A DNA stretch of 64,000 bases from Pedobacter gandavensis (GTDB taxonomy: Bacteria; Bacteroidota; Bacteroidia; Sphingobacteriales; Sphingobacteriaceae), in assembly GCF_014172405.1 (NCBI RefSeq), contig NZ_WNXC01000003.1, positions 310,001 through 374,000 on the forward strand, given 5' to 3'. How positions within the stretch are numbered: the first letter of the stretch is position 1; each line of letters opens with the position of its first letter. The notes below the pieces were generated by a model that was not told the DNA's origin, did no database searches, and saw nothing but the letters and a program-made list of their open reading frames with translations. The translations under genes and the position numbers were made by a program. Below, piece after piece: positions 1-7,262 of the stretch.

Positions 1-358
1 TGAAGGATCTAGTCGTGAGCACGCGGCAATGGAACCTCGTCACTTAGGTGTTCGCGCGGTATTGGTGAAATCTTTTGCCCGTATCCATGAAACCAACCTT
101 AAAAAACAAGGTATGCTTGGTTTGACTTTCGCAAACAAAGAAGACTACGATAAAATTCAGGAAGATGATACTATTGATATCGTTGGATTGACAACTTTCA
201 GTCCTGATGTTCCATTGACATTGGTATTAAACCATGCAGATGGCACTAAAGAAGAAATCGTTGTTAACCATAGCTACAATGCTCAACAGATTGAATGGTT
301 CAAAGCAGGTGGTGCATTAAACATCATCCGTAAGGAAGCAGCAGAGAAAAACGCTTAG
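1..358 (+). CDS. Aconitate hydratase, C-terminal end (partial)
   Basis: The reading frame is open from base 2 and begins inside the family motif [20 protein letters not shown], which lies in the swivelling C-terminal domain of aconitases and holds substrate-binding Ser and Arg residues. Aconitase interconverts citrate and isocitrate in the TCA cycle, in the cytoplasm. Only the last 118 or so residues are in the window; the Fe-S domains lie upstream. The end ([13 protein letters not shown]) is complete and is followed by a strong terminator. The family is clear; whether this is the AcnA or AcnB type cannot be settled from the fragment alone, although the GSSREHAA sequence fits the mitochondrial/AcnA-like branch common in Bacteroidota. 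Confidence 0.9.
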   Translation, partial: EGSSREHAAMEPRHLGVRAVLVKSFARIHETNLKKQGMLGLTFANKEDYDKIQEDDTIDIVGLTTFSPDVPLTLVLNHADGTKEEIVVNHSYNAQQIEWFKAGGALNIIRKEAAEKNA

Positions 359-374
359 TTTTCTAGCTTAATAT

Positions 375-412
375 AAAACGGGCTGGTCATTTCAAATGAT
401 CAGCCCGTTTTT
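375..412 (+). terminator. Rho-independent terminator after aconitase
   Basis: AAAACGGGCTG and CAGCCCGTTTT form an uninterrupted stem that continues inward (GTCAT/ATGAT with one wobble) around a short loop and ends in a run of T. It lies 16 nt past the aconitase stop codon. Confidence 0.9.
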
Positions 413-529
413 TTATATGTTAATTTTATGGTTTTATACTTCTTGGTTGTTATTCATCAAGTTCATGCCCACAGTCTAAACCATGATCGATTTAATACCA
501 TGAAAATAAGTTAAGGACAATTTGAGGTT

Positions 530-1867
530 TTAACAAGTTAAGAATTGCTGCCACCAATAGCCAGAATCTTTTATCGTTCTGGTTTGTGTTTTAAAATCAT
601 TGTGAACGAGTCCAAACCGGGCATTAAAGCCTTCAGCCCATTCGAAGTTATCCATTAATGTCCAGGCCATATAACCACTGATGTTCAGTCCTTCATTTTT
701 AGCTTTGAGTACAGCCGCCAGATATTCCTGAAAATAAGCGATACGTTCGGGATCATGTACTGCTCCGTCCGTAATTTTATCTGCAAAAGCAGCCCCATTT
801 TCCGTGATCACTATGCTTTTAATCTTTGAATAAGCTGCAAATTGCTTGAGAATTTGATATAGCCCATTTCCATTGATCTCCCAGCCCATCGCTGTATAAG
901 GTACTTTACGGCTTTTGGCTTTTACCTCCCAGGCTTGTATCACCGGAATAAATGCGTTGTATTTAATGGTGAGGGGAAAGTAATTCTGAATTCCGATAAA
1001 GTCGAAATCGAAACTTAGGCGTTCAGTATGTCGCCAGGTGGAGTGTTGAATAGAGAATTTCTCCATGACTTCCCAATCGGTGCCAGGATAGCCCATCCCT
1101 AAAGTTGGTTCTATAAACAAACGGTTCATCAGGCAGTCTACACGCTGTGCGGCCAGTAAATCGGATTCACTTTGGGTATAGGGGATAACTTCGCAACAGG
1201 AAAAACTAGTTCCGATATTGGCATTGCTCACTTCTGCCCTCAATATCCTTCCGCCATCGGCTTGTGCAATAGCCGCATGGTGAACAGCAGAAAAGAAGTT
1301 GGTTAGTCCGGTTTTACCGGGCGCATGGATACCCAGCATATAGCCCAAAGAAGTAAAGCCGAAAGGTTCGTTGAGTACGATCCAATTTTTCACTTTATCT
1401 CCATAAGTTTTCGCGCAGATATGGACAAAGGCATTAAAGGCGCTATTGATTCCAAAGGCTGTCCAGCCTCCCTCCGCTTCCAATGCTTCAGGAAGGTCCC
1501 AATGATATAAGGTGATGTATGGCGTAATCCCCTGTCTCAGGCATTCGTCAATCACTTCATGGTAAAAACGAATACCTTCTTCATTGACCAGGCCTTCCCC
1601 GTAAGGTAAAATTCTTGGCCAGGAAATAGAAAAGCGAAACACAGAAAAGCCCAGTAGTTTAACCAATGCAATATCCGTTTTATACTGATGATAAAAATCA
1701 CAGGCAATGGCTGGTGTATGTCCTTTTTTTATTTTACCTGAACGAAGAGAAAAGGTATCCCAAATGGAGGGTCCTTTACCATAGGTGTCTGCTGCACCTT
1801 CTATTTGAGCCGCAGCGGTTGCCACACCCCAGGAAAAATCTGGTCCAAAATCTGATGCTTTAATCAT
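530..1867 (-). CDS. Beta-glucosidase, glycoside hydrolase family 1
   Basis: A 445-residue family GH1 enzyme that hydrolyses beta-linked glucosides, and possibly galactosides, with retention of configuration. The N-terminal FSWGVATAAAQIEGA (residues 11-25) is the family start. The acid/base Glu is E167 in WIVLNEPFG and the nucleophile is E356 in IVITENGAA. The C-terminal WTLMDNFEWAEGF is the aglycone/substrate-site signature. Length is normal for the family (about 440-480). There is no signal peptide, so a cytoplasmic enzyme acting on imported disaccharides is likely. It is preceded by AAAGGA, a modest ribosome site, and stands alone with no sugar transporter or regulator next to it. The exact sugar cannot be told from sequence. 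Confidence 0.93.
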   Translation of the reverse strand: MIKASDFGPDFSWGVATAAAQIEGAADTYGKGPSIWDTFSLRSGKIKKGHTPAIACDFYHQYKTDIALVKLLGFSVFRFSISWPRILPYGEGLVNEEGIRFYHEVIDECLRQGITPYITLYHWDLPEALEAEGGWTAFGINSAFNAFVHICAKTYGDKVKNWIVLNEPFGFTSLGYMLGIHAPGKTGLTNFFSAVHHAAIAQADGGRILRAEVSNANIGTSFSCCEVIPYTQSESDLLAAQRVDCLMNRLFIEPTLGMGYPGTDWEVMEKFSIQHSTWRHTERLSFDFDFIGIQNYFPLTIKYNAFIPVIQAWEVKAKSRKVPYTAMGWEINGNGLYQILKQFAAYSKIKSIVITENGAAFADKITDGAVHDPERIAYFQEYLAAVLKAKNEGLNISGYMAWTLMDNFEWAEGFNARFGLVHNDFKTQTRTIKDSGYWWQQFLTC

Positions 1868-1912
1868 AGTTTTCCTTTAAGAGGTTCTCCGTATTTCCAT
1901 TGAAACAAGAAA

Positions 1913-1944
1913 TAAATAAGGATTTCAGTTGAAATCCTTATTTA
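1913..1944 (-). terminator. Perfect 15-bp palindrome, probable terminator of the MutS-like gene
   Basis: TAAATAAGGATTTCA and its exact reverse complement are separated by only 2 nt. On the minus strand the stem follows the MutS-like gene by 26 nt and is followed by a T-rich stretch, which fits a terminator. It also lies 46 nt upstream of the beta-glucosidase start, so an operator role is possible. Confidence 0.6.
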
Positions 1945-1970
1945 ATAAAGGCTAATATGGTGATAAGCTA

Positions 1971-3785
1971 TTAATTTAACGTTAAGCCTATCTGCTTTAA
2001 TAGTAAAGCGGCATTAAAAGTGGTACAAGGGCCGTGTTTTAATTTATAATCAAAGTTCATTTCTCCTTCATTGATCTGAATGTCAAAATGATAATTTCTA
2101 ACCTGCTCTGGATAATCGGCAATCATCTCTGAAAGTTGTAAATCATGGGTAGCGAATAAGGCCGGTGTTTTTTGTTCGATTAACTTTTCAATGAAAACCT
2201 TAGAGCCAAGGTATTTGTCGCGGCTATTGGTTCCTCTTAGCATTTCATCAATCAATACAAGTGCATTTGAAGAAGTAGCGATGCCATCAAGAATCATTTT
2301 CAGCCTGTTCAGCTCTGCTTTAAAGGTAGAGGTCTGATCATTTAAAGAGTCTTTAATGCGCATGTAAGAAAGCAAATTGAAAATGGAAAGTGACATTTTA
2401 TCTGCGCATACCGGAGCTCCTGCAAAGGCAAGCACCATATTGATACCCACTGTTCTAAGAAATGTGCTTTTTCCGGCCATATTAGAGCCTGTTACAATAT
2501 CTACTGTTGGTTGGTTGTTTAACTGAAAATCGTTTAACACGCGCGTGCTTTTAGGGATTAGCGGATGTCCAAGTGCCTTGGCCTCTAAATGAAAACTATC
2601 TGCCAACACAGGATACGTCCAATCGGGCTGATTATAGGCCAGGGTGGCGCATGAAATCAGTTCTTCAAATTCACTAATACGCGTTAGTCCTTTCAGCACA
2701 GGTGTTGAATATTGACTGTGCCATTTACTGAGGTACATGCAGCATTTCAGATCCCATAAAAAGAATAGGTTTAGCAGTGTGCCTAACAGCACATTTAAAC
2801 GCGCATCGAAGGCCTGAATAATTTTTACCAATTGTTTAATTTGGCCGCTTACAGGCAATCCGTCAGCTTCTTCTGTAAACAGGTTTTTAATGTAGACGCT
2901 GTTCCATTTCACTTCTTCCGTCCATTTGATAGTTCCAGAGAAGGATGCTAAAAGGTTTGCCCCACCCGTAAAACCATGATAAACCTGATTGATACTTTTT
3001 AAGTTCCAGAACGTTAGTCCAGCGTGAAAAACAGCATACAAGGCAAAGATCTGCCATATCGCTCCGCCAACAATAATCGCAGTTGCCAACAACACCATCG
3101 ATAGATAAGGAACTACTTTTACATAAGCCTTTAGCAAGGAGTTATTCGTAAAATGTAACTGTTCCGGTAAACTATGGATGAGTTTTCGTTCAATTACGCG
3201 CAGCAGTTCTGACTCATGGTTTTGAAGTTCCGCTCTAAAATGGAAAGTCTGATCGATGTGACTAGTCAGCTCTTTAATCGCTTCCTGACGAGCTAAAATA
3301 GTCGCCTTATCATTTGGTTGACCCAGGTTTTCAGCCAAAAGATTTAATCCTTTTTCAGTTTTACAACGGTTTATAAATGCGTATAAAGAACCTGCGCCAT
3401 AAATATCCAGGTCTGAGGCGTAAGGATGTTGTTCGTCTTGATAATGTTCGCCGCTATCATAACCATTCTTTCCGCTTAGGATCTGATTGGCTTCATTCTG
3501 ATAGACCCATAAAAGCTGTCCGGCATAAGTTAGTTCTCCCTGAACGGCACTTTGCTTCTTTACCAGTACCAGGAACAATAAAAATGGAATCACTAATAGG
3601 CCAGTTAACACGGCGTTAAAACCAATATTGATGATCGCCGCAATGATCAGAATCTCTGCGAGAAATAAGCCTAATCTTGAAAAAGAGATGTTGTTGAGTT
3701 TCTTTTTAAGGCTCGAAATCCGTGTTTCCTGAGCCGCGATGTTATTTTGGTACTCCTTTAAAATACTATTTTTTGTTTTTACCAT
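1971..3785 (-). CDS. Membrane-anchored MutS-like ATPase
   Basis: A 604-residue protein of the MutS-related family with the DNA-mismatch ATPase domain at the C-terminus: Walker A GSNMAGKST, Walker B LVLIDEMLRGTNSRD and the switch ATHDLQL. The middle part (HPYASDLDIYGAGSLYAFI) matches the MutS core/lever region. Unlike MutS it has no N-terminal mismatch-reading domain, and it starts with a coiled coil and two hydrophobic helices (about residues 38-76), with another hydrophobic stretch near 225-260. It is therefore probably tied to the inner membrane. The start at 3785 (MVKTKNSILKEY) is preferred over an upstream in-frame codon because the extra 21 residues look like untranslated sequence. It is not a substitute for MutS in mismatch repair; its substrate is unknown. 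Confidence 0.85.
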   Translation of the reverse strand: MVKTKNSILKEYQNNIAAQETRISSLKKKLNNISFSRLGLFLAEILIIAAIINIGFNAVLTGLLVIPFLLFLVLVKKQSAVQGELTYAGQLLWVYQNEANQILSGKNGYDSGEHYQDEQHPYASDLDIYGAGSLYAFINRCKTEKGLNLLAENLGQPNDKATILARQEAIKELTSHIDQTFHFRAELQNHESELLRVIERKLIHSLPEQLHFTNNSLLKAYVKVVPYLSMVLLATAIIVGGAIWQIFALYAVFHAGLTFWNLKSINQVYHGFTGGANLLASFSGTIKWTEEVKWNSVYIKNLFTEEADGLPVSGQIKQLVKIIQAFDARLNVLLGTLLNLFFLWDLKCCMYLSKWHSQYSTPVLKGLTRISEFEELISCATLAYNQPDWTYPVLADSFHLEAKALGHPLIPKSTRVLNDFQLNNQPTVDIVTGSNMAGKSTFLRTVGINMVLAFAGAPVCADKMSLSIFNLLSYMRIKDSLNDQTSTFKAELNRLKMILDGIATSSNALVLIDEMLRGTNSRDKYLGSKVFIEKLIEQKTPALFATHDLQLSEMIADYPEQVRNYHFDIQINEGEMNFDYKLKHGPCTTFNAALLLKQIGLTLN

Positions 3786-3915
3786 TATCTTTGGATGTTC
3801 TCTTATTGGATAAATATAGGGAATAGTAACATACACTAAGGAAGGCAAGCGCAGAACAAATCAAAATGCGATGGCAACTGTATGGCTTTCATGAAGATAA
3901 AACAAGGTTAAGCGA

Positions 3916-4389
3916 ATGAAAATTACATTACTGGTTGTAGGAAAAACCGAAGACAAATACCTGATCGAAGGGATTGATAAATATCTGAAAAGGCTAAAAC
4001 ATTATATTGGCTTCAACCTGGTTGTGATTCCCGATGTTAAAAACACAAAAAACCTAACGGAAGCACAACAGAAAAGCAAGGAAGCGGAGCTTATTTTGAA
4101 GCAGGTAAGTAATTTGGACACCGTGATTCTGATGGATGAGAAAGGAAAAAAATACACTTCGGTTTTATTTTCCAATTACCTGAATAAACAGATGATCGGC
4201 AGTGTGCAGCATATTATTTTCATTATTGGCGGTCCTTATGGCTTTGATGATAGTGTATATCAAAGAGCAAATGGTAAGATATCTTTATCTGACATGACGT
4301 TTTCTCATCAGATGGTACGCCTTTTCTTTGTAGAGCAATTGTACCGTGCTTTTAGCATTTTAAAAGGAGAACCTTATCACCACGAGTAA
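3916..4389 (+). CDS. rlmH: 23S rRNA (pseudouridine1915-N3)-methyltransferase RlmH
   Basis: A 157-residue SPOUT-class methyltransferase that methylates pseudouridine 1915 in helix 69 of 23S rRNA on the assembled ribosome, using SAM. The trefoil-knot SAM site is visible in IIFIIGGPYGFDD, and the family C-terminus (SDMTFSHQMVRLFFVEQLYRAF...GEPYHH) is intact and ends almost at the last residue, as in other members. Length matches the family (about 155). It is followed after 57 nt by a small membrane-protein gene on the same strand. Confidence 0.96.
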   Translation: MKITLLVVGKTEDKYLIEGIDKYLKRLKHYIGFNLVVIPDVKNTKNLTEAQQKSKEAELILKQVSNLDTVILMDEKGKKYTSVLFSNYLNKQMIGSVQHIIFIIGGPYGFDDSVYQRANGKISLSDMTFSHQMVRLFFVEQLYRAFSILKGEPYHHE

Positions 4390-4446
4390 ATCAAACCGAT
4401 TTATGGAAATCCAGTTTGTTCATCATCATTATAAAAAGTAGTTATT

Positions 4447-4575
4447 ATGCAATTGCCAAGTGATTTTAAGAGAAAATACAAATACAAAAGCAATCCTAGA
4501 AAGGATCGTTTGAATTACATCATTGCGATCATCATCTCCATTGCTGCATTTCTTTATATATGGTTCTATTTGTAG
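4447..4575 (+). CDS. Small single-pass membrane protein, 42 residues
   Basis: A short reading frame from ATG at 4447 to TAG at 4573-4575. The product has a strongly basic N-terminal part (KRKYKYKSNPRKDRLN) and one hydrophobic helix (YIIAIIISIAAFLYIWFYL) at the C-terminus. Positive charges before the helix predict N-inside topology. It sits between rlmH and a bidirectional terminator, on the same strand. I do not recognise a family. Support for a real gene is its composition and position, not homology. Confidence 0.6.
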   Translation: MQLPSDFKRKYKYKSNPRKDRLNYIIAIIISIAAFLYIWFYL

Positions 4576-4662
4576 ATTTTGTCCAATAGCGCATTCTATT
4601 TCAGCTGGAGTAATGGTAGGGTTAGTCCATTACATTTAATATAAATGAACCTATTAAAAAGC

Positions 4663-4694
4663 AAAAGCCGGATCTGTTAAAGATCCGGCTTTTG
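4663..4694. terminator. Bidirectional terminator between the mini-gene and the DUF5606 gene
   Basis: AAAAGCCGGATCT and AGATCCGGCTTTT form a 13-bp perfect stem around a GTTAA-like loop. The A/T flanks let it serve both converging transcription units. Confidence 0.9.
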
Positions 4695-4721
4695 TATAAC
4701 AAATTTCGTTCAATATAAAGA

Positions 4722-5261
4722 CTAAACGCCTTTTTTGCTCGTCATGTTGGCTTTTTTAGCCGGTTGAGCAGTTTTGCTTGGGGCTTTAGCATTAGATGGT
4801 TTCGGGCTGGCTTTCACCTTTTTCTCCGATTTATCTTCAATTTTAACACCATCCTGGTCTACTACTGCTTCTGGAGCCGCTTCACTGAAAAGAGGAAGTT
4901 CCTTTAACAAGTGGTACCAAGAAACAATTTTCTTCATATCAGAAGTATAAACTTTTTCCTGATCATGACCTGGAGCTACTTCTAAAAAGAAAGCTTTCAA
5001 ATCTTTTGCATCAGCTTTTGTATCAGGAACATTTCCTTTAGCAGCAACGATATTTGCAAAAACATCCAATAACTTCAAATCGTCATCTTCGCCGTATACG
5101 GTAATGTCTTCTAATGACGCCAGTTTAGTTGTAGTAATGTTGGCTACAATTTTAACTTTTTGAGCATCCAGACTTTCTAAAACGTATCCGCCTTTATTTT
5201 GTCCTACCAGCTTAAATAGACCTGGTCTTCCAGATACTGCAACGATTCCTCTTAAATTCAT
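4722..5261 (-). CDS. DUF5606 domain protein
   Basis: A 179-residue protein. The N-terminal 130 residues (MNLRGIVAVSGRPGLFKLVGQ...) match, from memory, DUF5606, a Bacteroidota-specific domain of unknown function. The last 45 residues are a low-complexity tail of Lys, Ala, Pro and Ser, probably disordered. No signal peptide is present, so it is expected in the cytoplasm. It lies 26 nt downstream of the cyclophilin gene on the same strand, and the two are likely cotranscribed. No function can be assigned. Confidence 0.8.
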   Translation of the reverse strand: MNLRGIVAVSGRPGLFKLVGQNKGGYVLESLDAQKVKIVANITTTKLASLEDITVYGEDDDLKLLDVFANIVAAKGNVPDTKADAKDLKAFFLEVAPGHDQEKVYTSDMKKIVSWYHLLKELPLFSEAAPEAVVDQDGVKIEDKSEKKVKASPKPSNAKAPSKTAQPAKKANMTSKKGV

Positions 5262-5287
5262 AATATTTTGTTTTTGAGAAGTAAGAA

Positions 5288-5749
5288 CTAGTCTTCAATT
5301 ACTTCTATCCCTATAATCTTATCTCCTTGTTTGATATCGTCAACAATATCAACATTTTCTATTACTTTTCCGAAACAAGTGTGTACTCTATCTAAATGAG
5401 CCGTATTATCTCTACTGTGACATACAAAGAATTGTGAACCACCAGTGTTTCTACCAGCATGTGCCATAGACAATACACCACGATCATGGTATTGGTTTTC
5501 ACCTGTCAACTCACAATCAATTTTGTAACCTGGGCCACCAGTACCTGCTAAATGTGCTTTAGATGGGTCTTTAGAGTTTGGACATCCACCTTGGATTACG
5601 AAATTAGGAATTACCCTGTGAAAAGTAACGCCATCATAGAATCCTTCTGAAGCTAATTTCTTAAAGTTAGCAACGGCATTAGGTGCATCCTGATCGTAAA
5701 ACTGAACAGTCATGTTACCTTTATCTGTTTTTATTATTGCTTTGCTCAT
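5288..5749 (-). CDS. Peptidyl-prolyl cis-trans isomerase, cyclophilin type
   Basis: A 153-residue single-domain cyclophilin that speeds cis-trans isomerisation of Xaa-Pro bonds. The catalytic Arg is in [13 protein letters not shown], and the active-site strand [16 protein letters not shown] is complete. There is no signal peptide, so this is the cytoplasmic (PpiB-like) form. It is the first gene of a two-gene unit with the DUF5606 protein; a -7 promoter box lies 19 nt upstream of the start codon. Confidence 0.93.
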   Translation of the reverse strand: MSKAIIKTDKGNMTVQFYDQDAPNAVANFKKLASEGFYDGVTFHRVIPNFVIQGGCPNSKDPSKAHLAGTGGPGYKIDCELTGENQYHDRGVLSMAHAGRNTGGSQFFVCHSRDNTAHLDRVHTCFGKVIENVDIVDDIKQGDKIIGIEVIED

Positions 5750-5768
5750 GATAATTTTTTGTAAATGC

Positions 5769-5776
5769 CAAATTTA
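5769..5776 (-). promoter_or_regulatory. -7 promoter box upstream of the cyclophilin gene
   Basis: On the minus strand this reads TAAATTTG, a full match to the Bacteroidota -7 consensus TAnnTTTG, 19 nt before the ATG. No clear TTG is found at the -33 position. Confidence 0.5.
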
Positions 5777-5913
5777 GTAAATTGAAATGACTCCTGAATA
5801 TTAATTACTGCTAAAAAAGCCATGGATACTGATTATCGTCTATAAACGTTTATTCAGTACAATAATTTTATTATAGGTTCAAAAAAATTACATTCGCATA
5901 TACACAGAAAAGT

Positions 5914-7176
5914 ATGTCCCTGAAAAAAGTATACCTCTTGTCATGTTTAATGGTTTTAAGCATAGGCTTAAAGGCTTCTTCTATTCTTGTTTATATGGAT
6001 GAGGACCAGAAGAACCACCTTAAAGCTTATGGAATTGCATATTGGAGCATCCAACAAAAGGCAGAGGTAAGTTGGTTACTAAACTATCGCGGCGGAAGTT
6101 TTCTGCTGCAGTATCATAAAAATATCGAAGATGAGTGTAAAACACGTGGGGTTTCGTATCAAATACTGGCAGATGGCAAGGTAACGGCTATCCTCAACGA
6201 GATTAGCGATCCGGAAGTAAATATGGAGGTGGTAAAGTTGGAAAAATCTCCAAAAATCGCAGTGTACTCCCCTAAAAGCAAATTGCCATGGGATGATGCG
6301 GTGACGATGGTACTTCGCTATGCGGAAATCCCTTATGAAGTAGTTTATGATGATGAGGTGTTAAAAGATAAGCTTTCGGGTTATGACTGGTTGCATTTAC
6401 ACCATGAAGATTTCACCGGCCAGTATGGGCGTTTCTGGAGTAGTTTTCGCAATGCAGGTTGGTACCGGGAAGATGTTAAAAATCAAGAGGCTACCGCCAA
6501 AAGAAATGGTTTTACTAAAGTATCAGAAATGAAACTAGCGGTGGCTAAAAGAATTAAGGAGTTCTGTGCTGGTGGCGGTTTCTTATTCGCTATGTGTTCC
6601 GCAACGGACAGCTATGATATTGCTTTGAGTGCCGAAGGTGTAGACATTTGTGAAAGTATGTTTGATGGCGATGCTGCGGATCCACAGGCACAATCAAAAT
6701 TAGACTACAACAAAACCTTTGCTTTCAAGAATTTCAAATTGGATACCAATCCCAATAATTACGAGTTCTCAGATATTGATGCCACACAGACCAGAACGTT
6801 AATCCAGAGCAACGATTTTTTCACGCTTTTTGATTTTTCTGCAAAATGGGATCTGGTTCCTAGTATGCTTACCCAAAACCATGAAAAAGTGATCAAAGGA
6901 TTTATGGGCCAAACCACATCTTTCCGGAAATCAGTAGTGAAGCCAAACATTACTGTATTGGGAGAAAACAAAGGGGCGGAAGAAGTAAGGTACTTGAATG
7001 GGGAAATTGGAAAGGGGCAGTTTACTTTTTATGGTGGTCATGATCCGGAAGATTACCAGCATGCGGTAGGTGATCCGCCAACAGACTTGAATCTACATCC
7101 CAATTCACCGGGCTATAGACTCATTCTGAACAATGTGTTGTTTCCTGCGGCAAAAAAGAAACCGCAGAAAACATAA
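5914..7176 (+). CDS. Exported conserved protein, often labelled 'asparagine synthetase B'
   Basis: A 420-residue protein with an N-terminal signal peptide (about residues 1-22, KKVYLLSCLMVLSIGLKAS). The mature start (SILVYMDEDQKNHLKAYGIAYW) and the stretch WLLNYRGGSFLL are familiar from Bacteroidota proteins that databases commonly name asparagine synthetase B. The sequence does not support that enzyme: there is no N-terminal Cys of a class II glutaminase and no SGGxDS ATP-binding loop. Part of it (FCAGGGFLFAMCSATDSYDIAL) resembles a glutamine-amidotransferase-like fold, which may explain the label. It is convergent with the putative porin gene. The function is unknown; a periplasmic location is likely. 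Confidence 0.75.
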   Translation: MSLKKVYLLSCLMVLSIGLKASSILVYMDEDQKNHLKAYGIAYWSIQQKAEVSWLLNYRGGSFLLQYHKNIEDECKTRGVSYQILADGKVTAILNEISDPEVNMEVVKLEKSPKIAVYSPKSKLPWDDAVTMVLRYAEIPYEVVYDDEVLKDKLSGYDWLHLHHEDFTGQYGRFWSSFRNAGWYREDVKNQEATAKRNGFTKVSEMKLAVAKRIKEFCAGGGFLFAMCSATDSYDIALSAEGVDICESMFDGDAADPQAQSKLDYNKTFAFKNFKLDTNPNNYEFSDIDATQTRTLIQSNDFFTLFDFSAKWDLVPSMLTQNHEKVIKGFMGQTTSFRKSVVKPNITVLGENKGAEEVRYLNGEIGKGQFTFYGGHDPEDYQHAVGDPPTDLNLHPNSPGYRLILNNVLFPAAKKKPQKT

Positions 7177-7198
7177 AGCGGTGATTAAAAAACAGAAC

Positions 7199-7235
7199 CC
7201 TTGTAAAAAGGAAGATTCATTCCCCCTTTACAAGG
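7199..7235. terminator. Hairpin between convergent genes
   Basis: CCTTGTAAA pairs exactly with TTTACAAGG around a 19-nt loop, between the stops of the exported protein and the porin gene. The T-run is poor, so termination is only probable. Confidence 0.45.
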
Positions 7236-7262
7236 CCACGTTTTGACAAAGAAACATTCAGC

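Noticed and set aside
4576..4660. Further small frame after the 42-codon gene
   Set aside because: Only stop-rich frames are present before the terminator.
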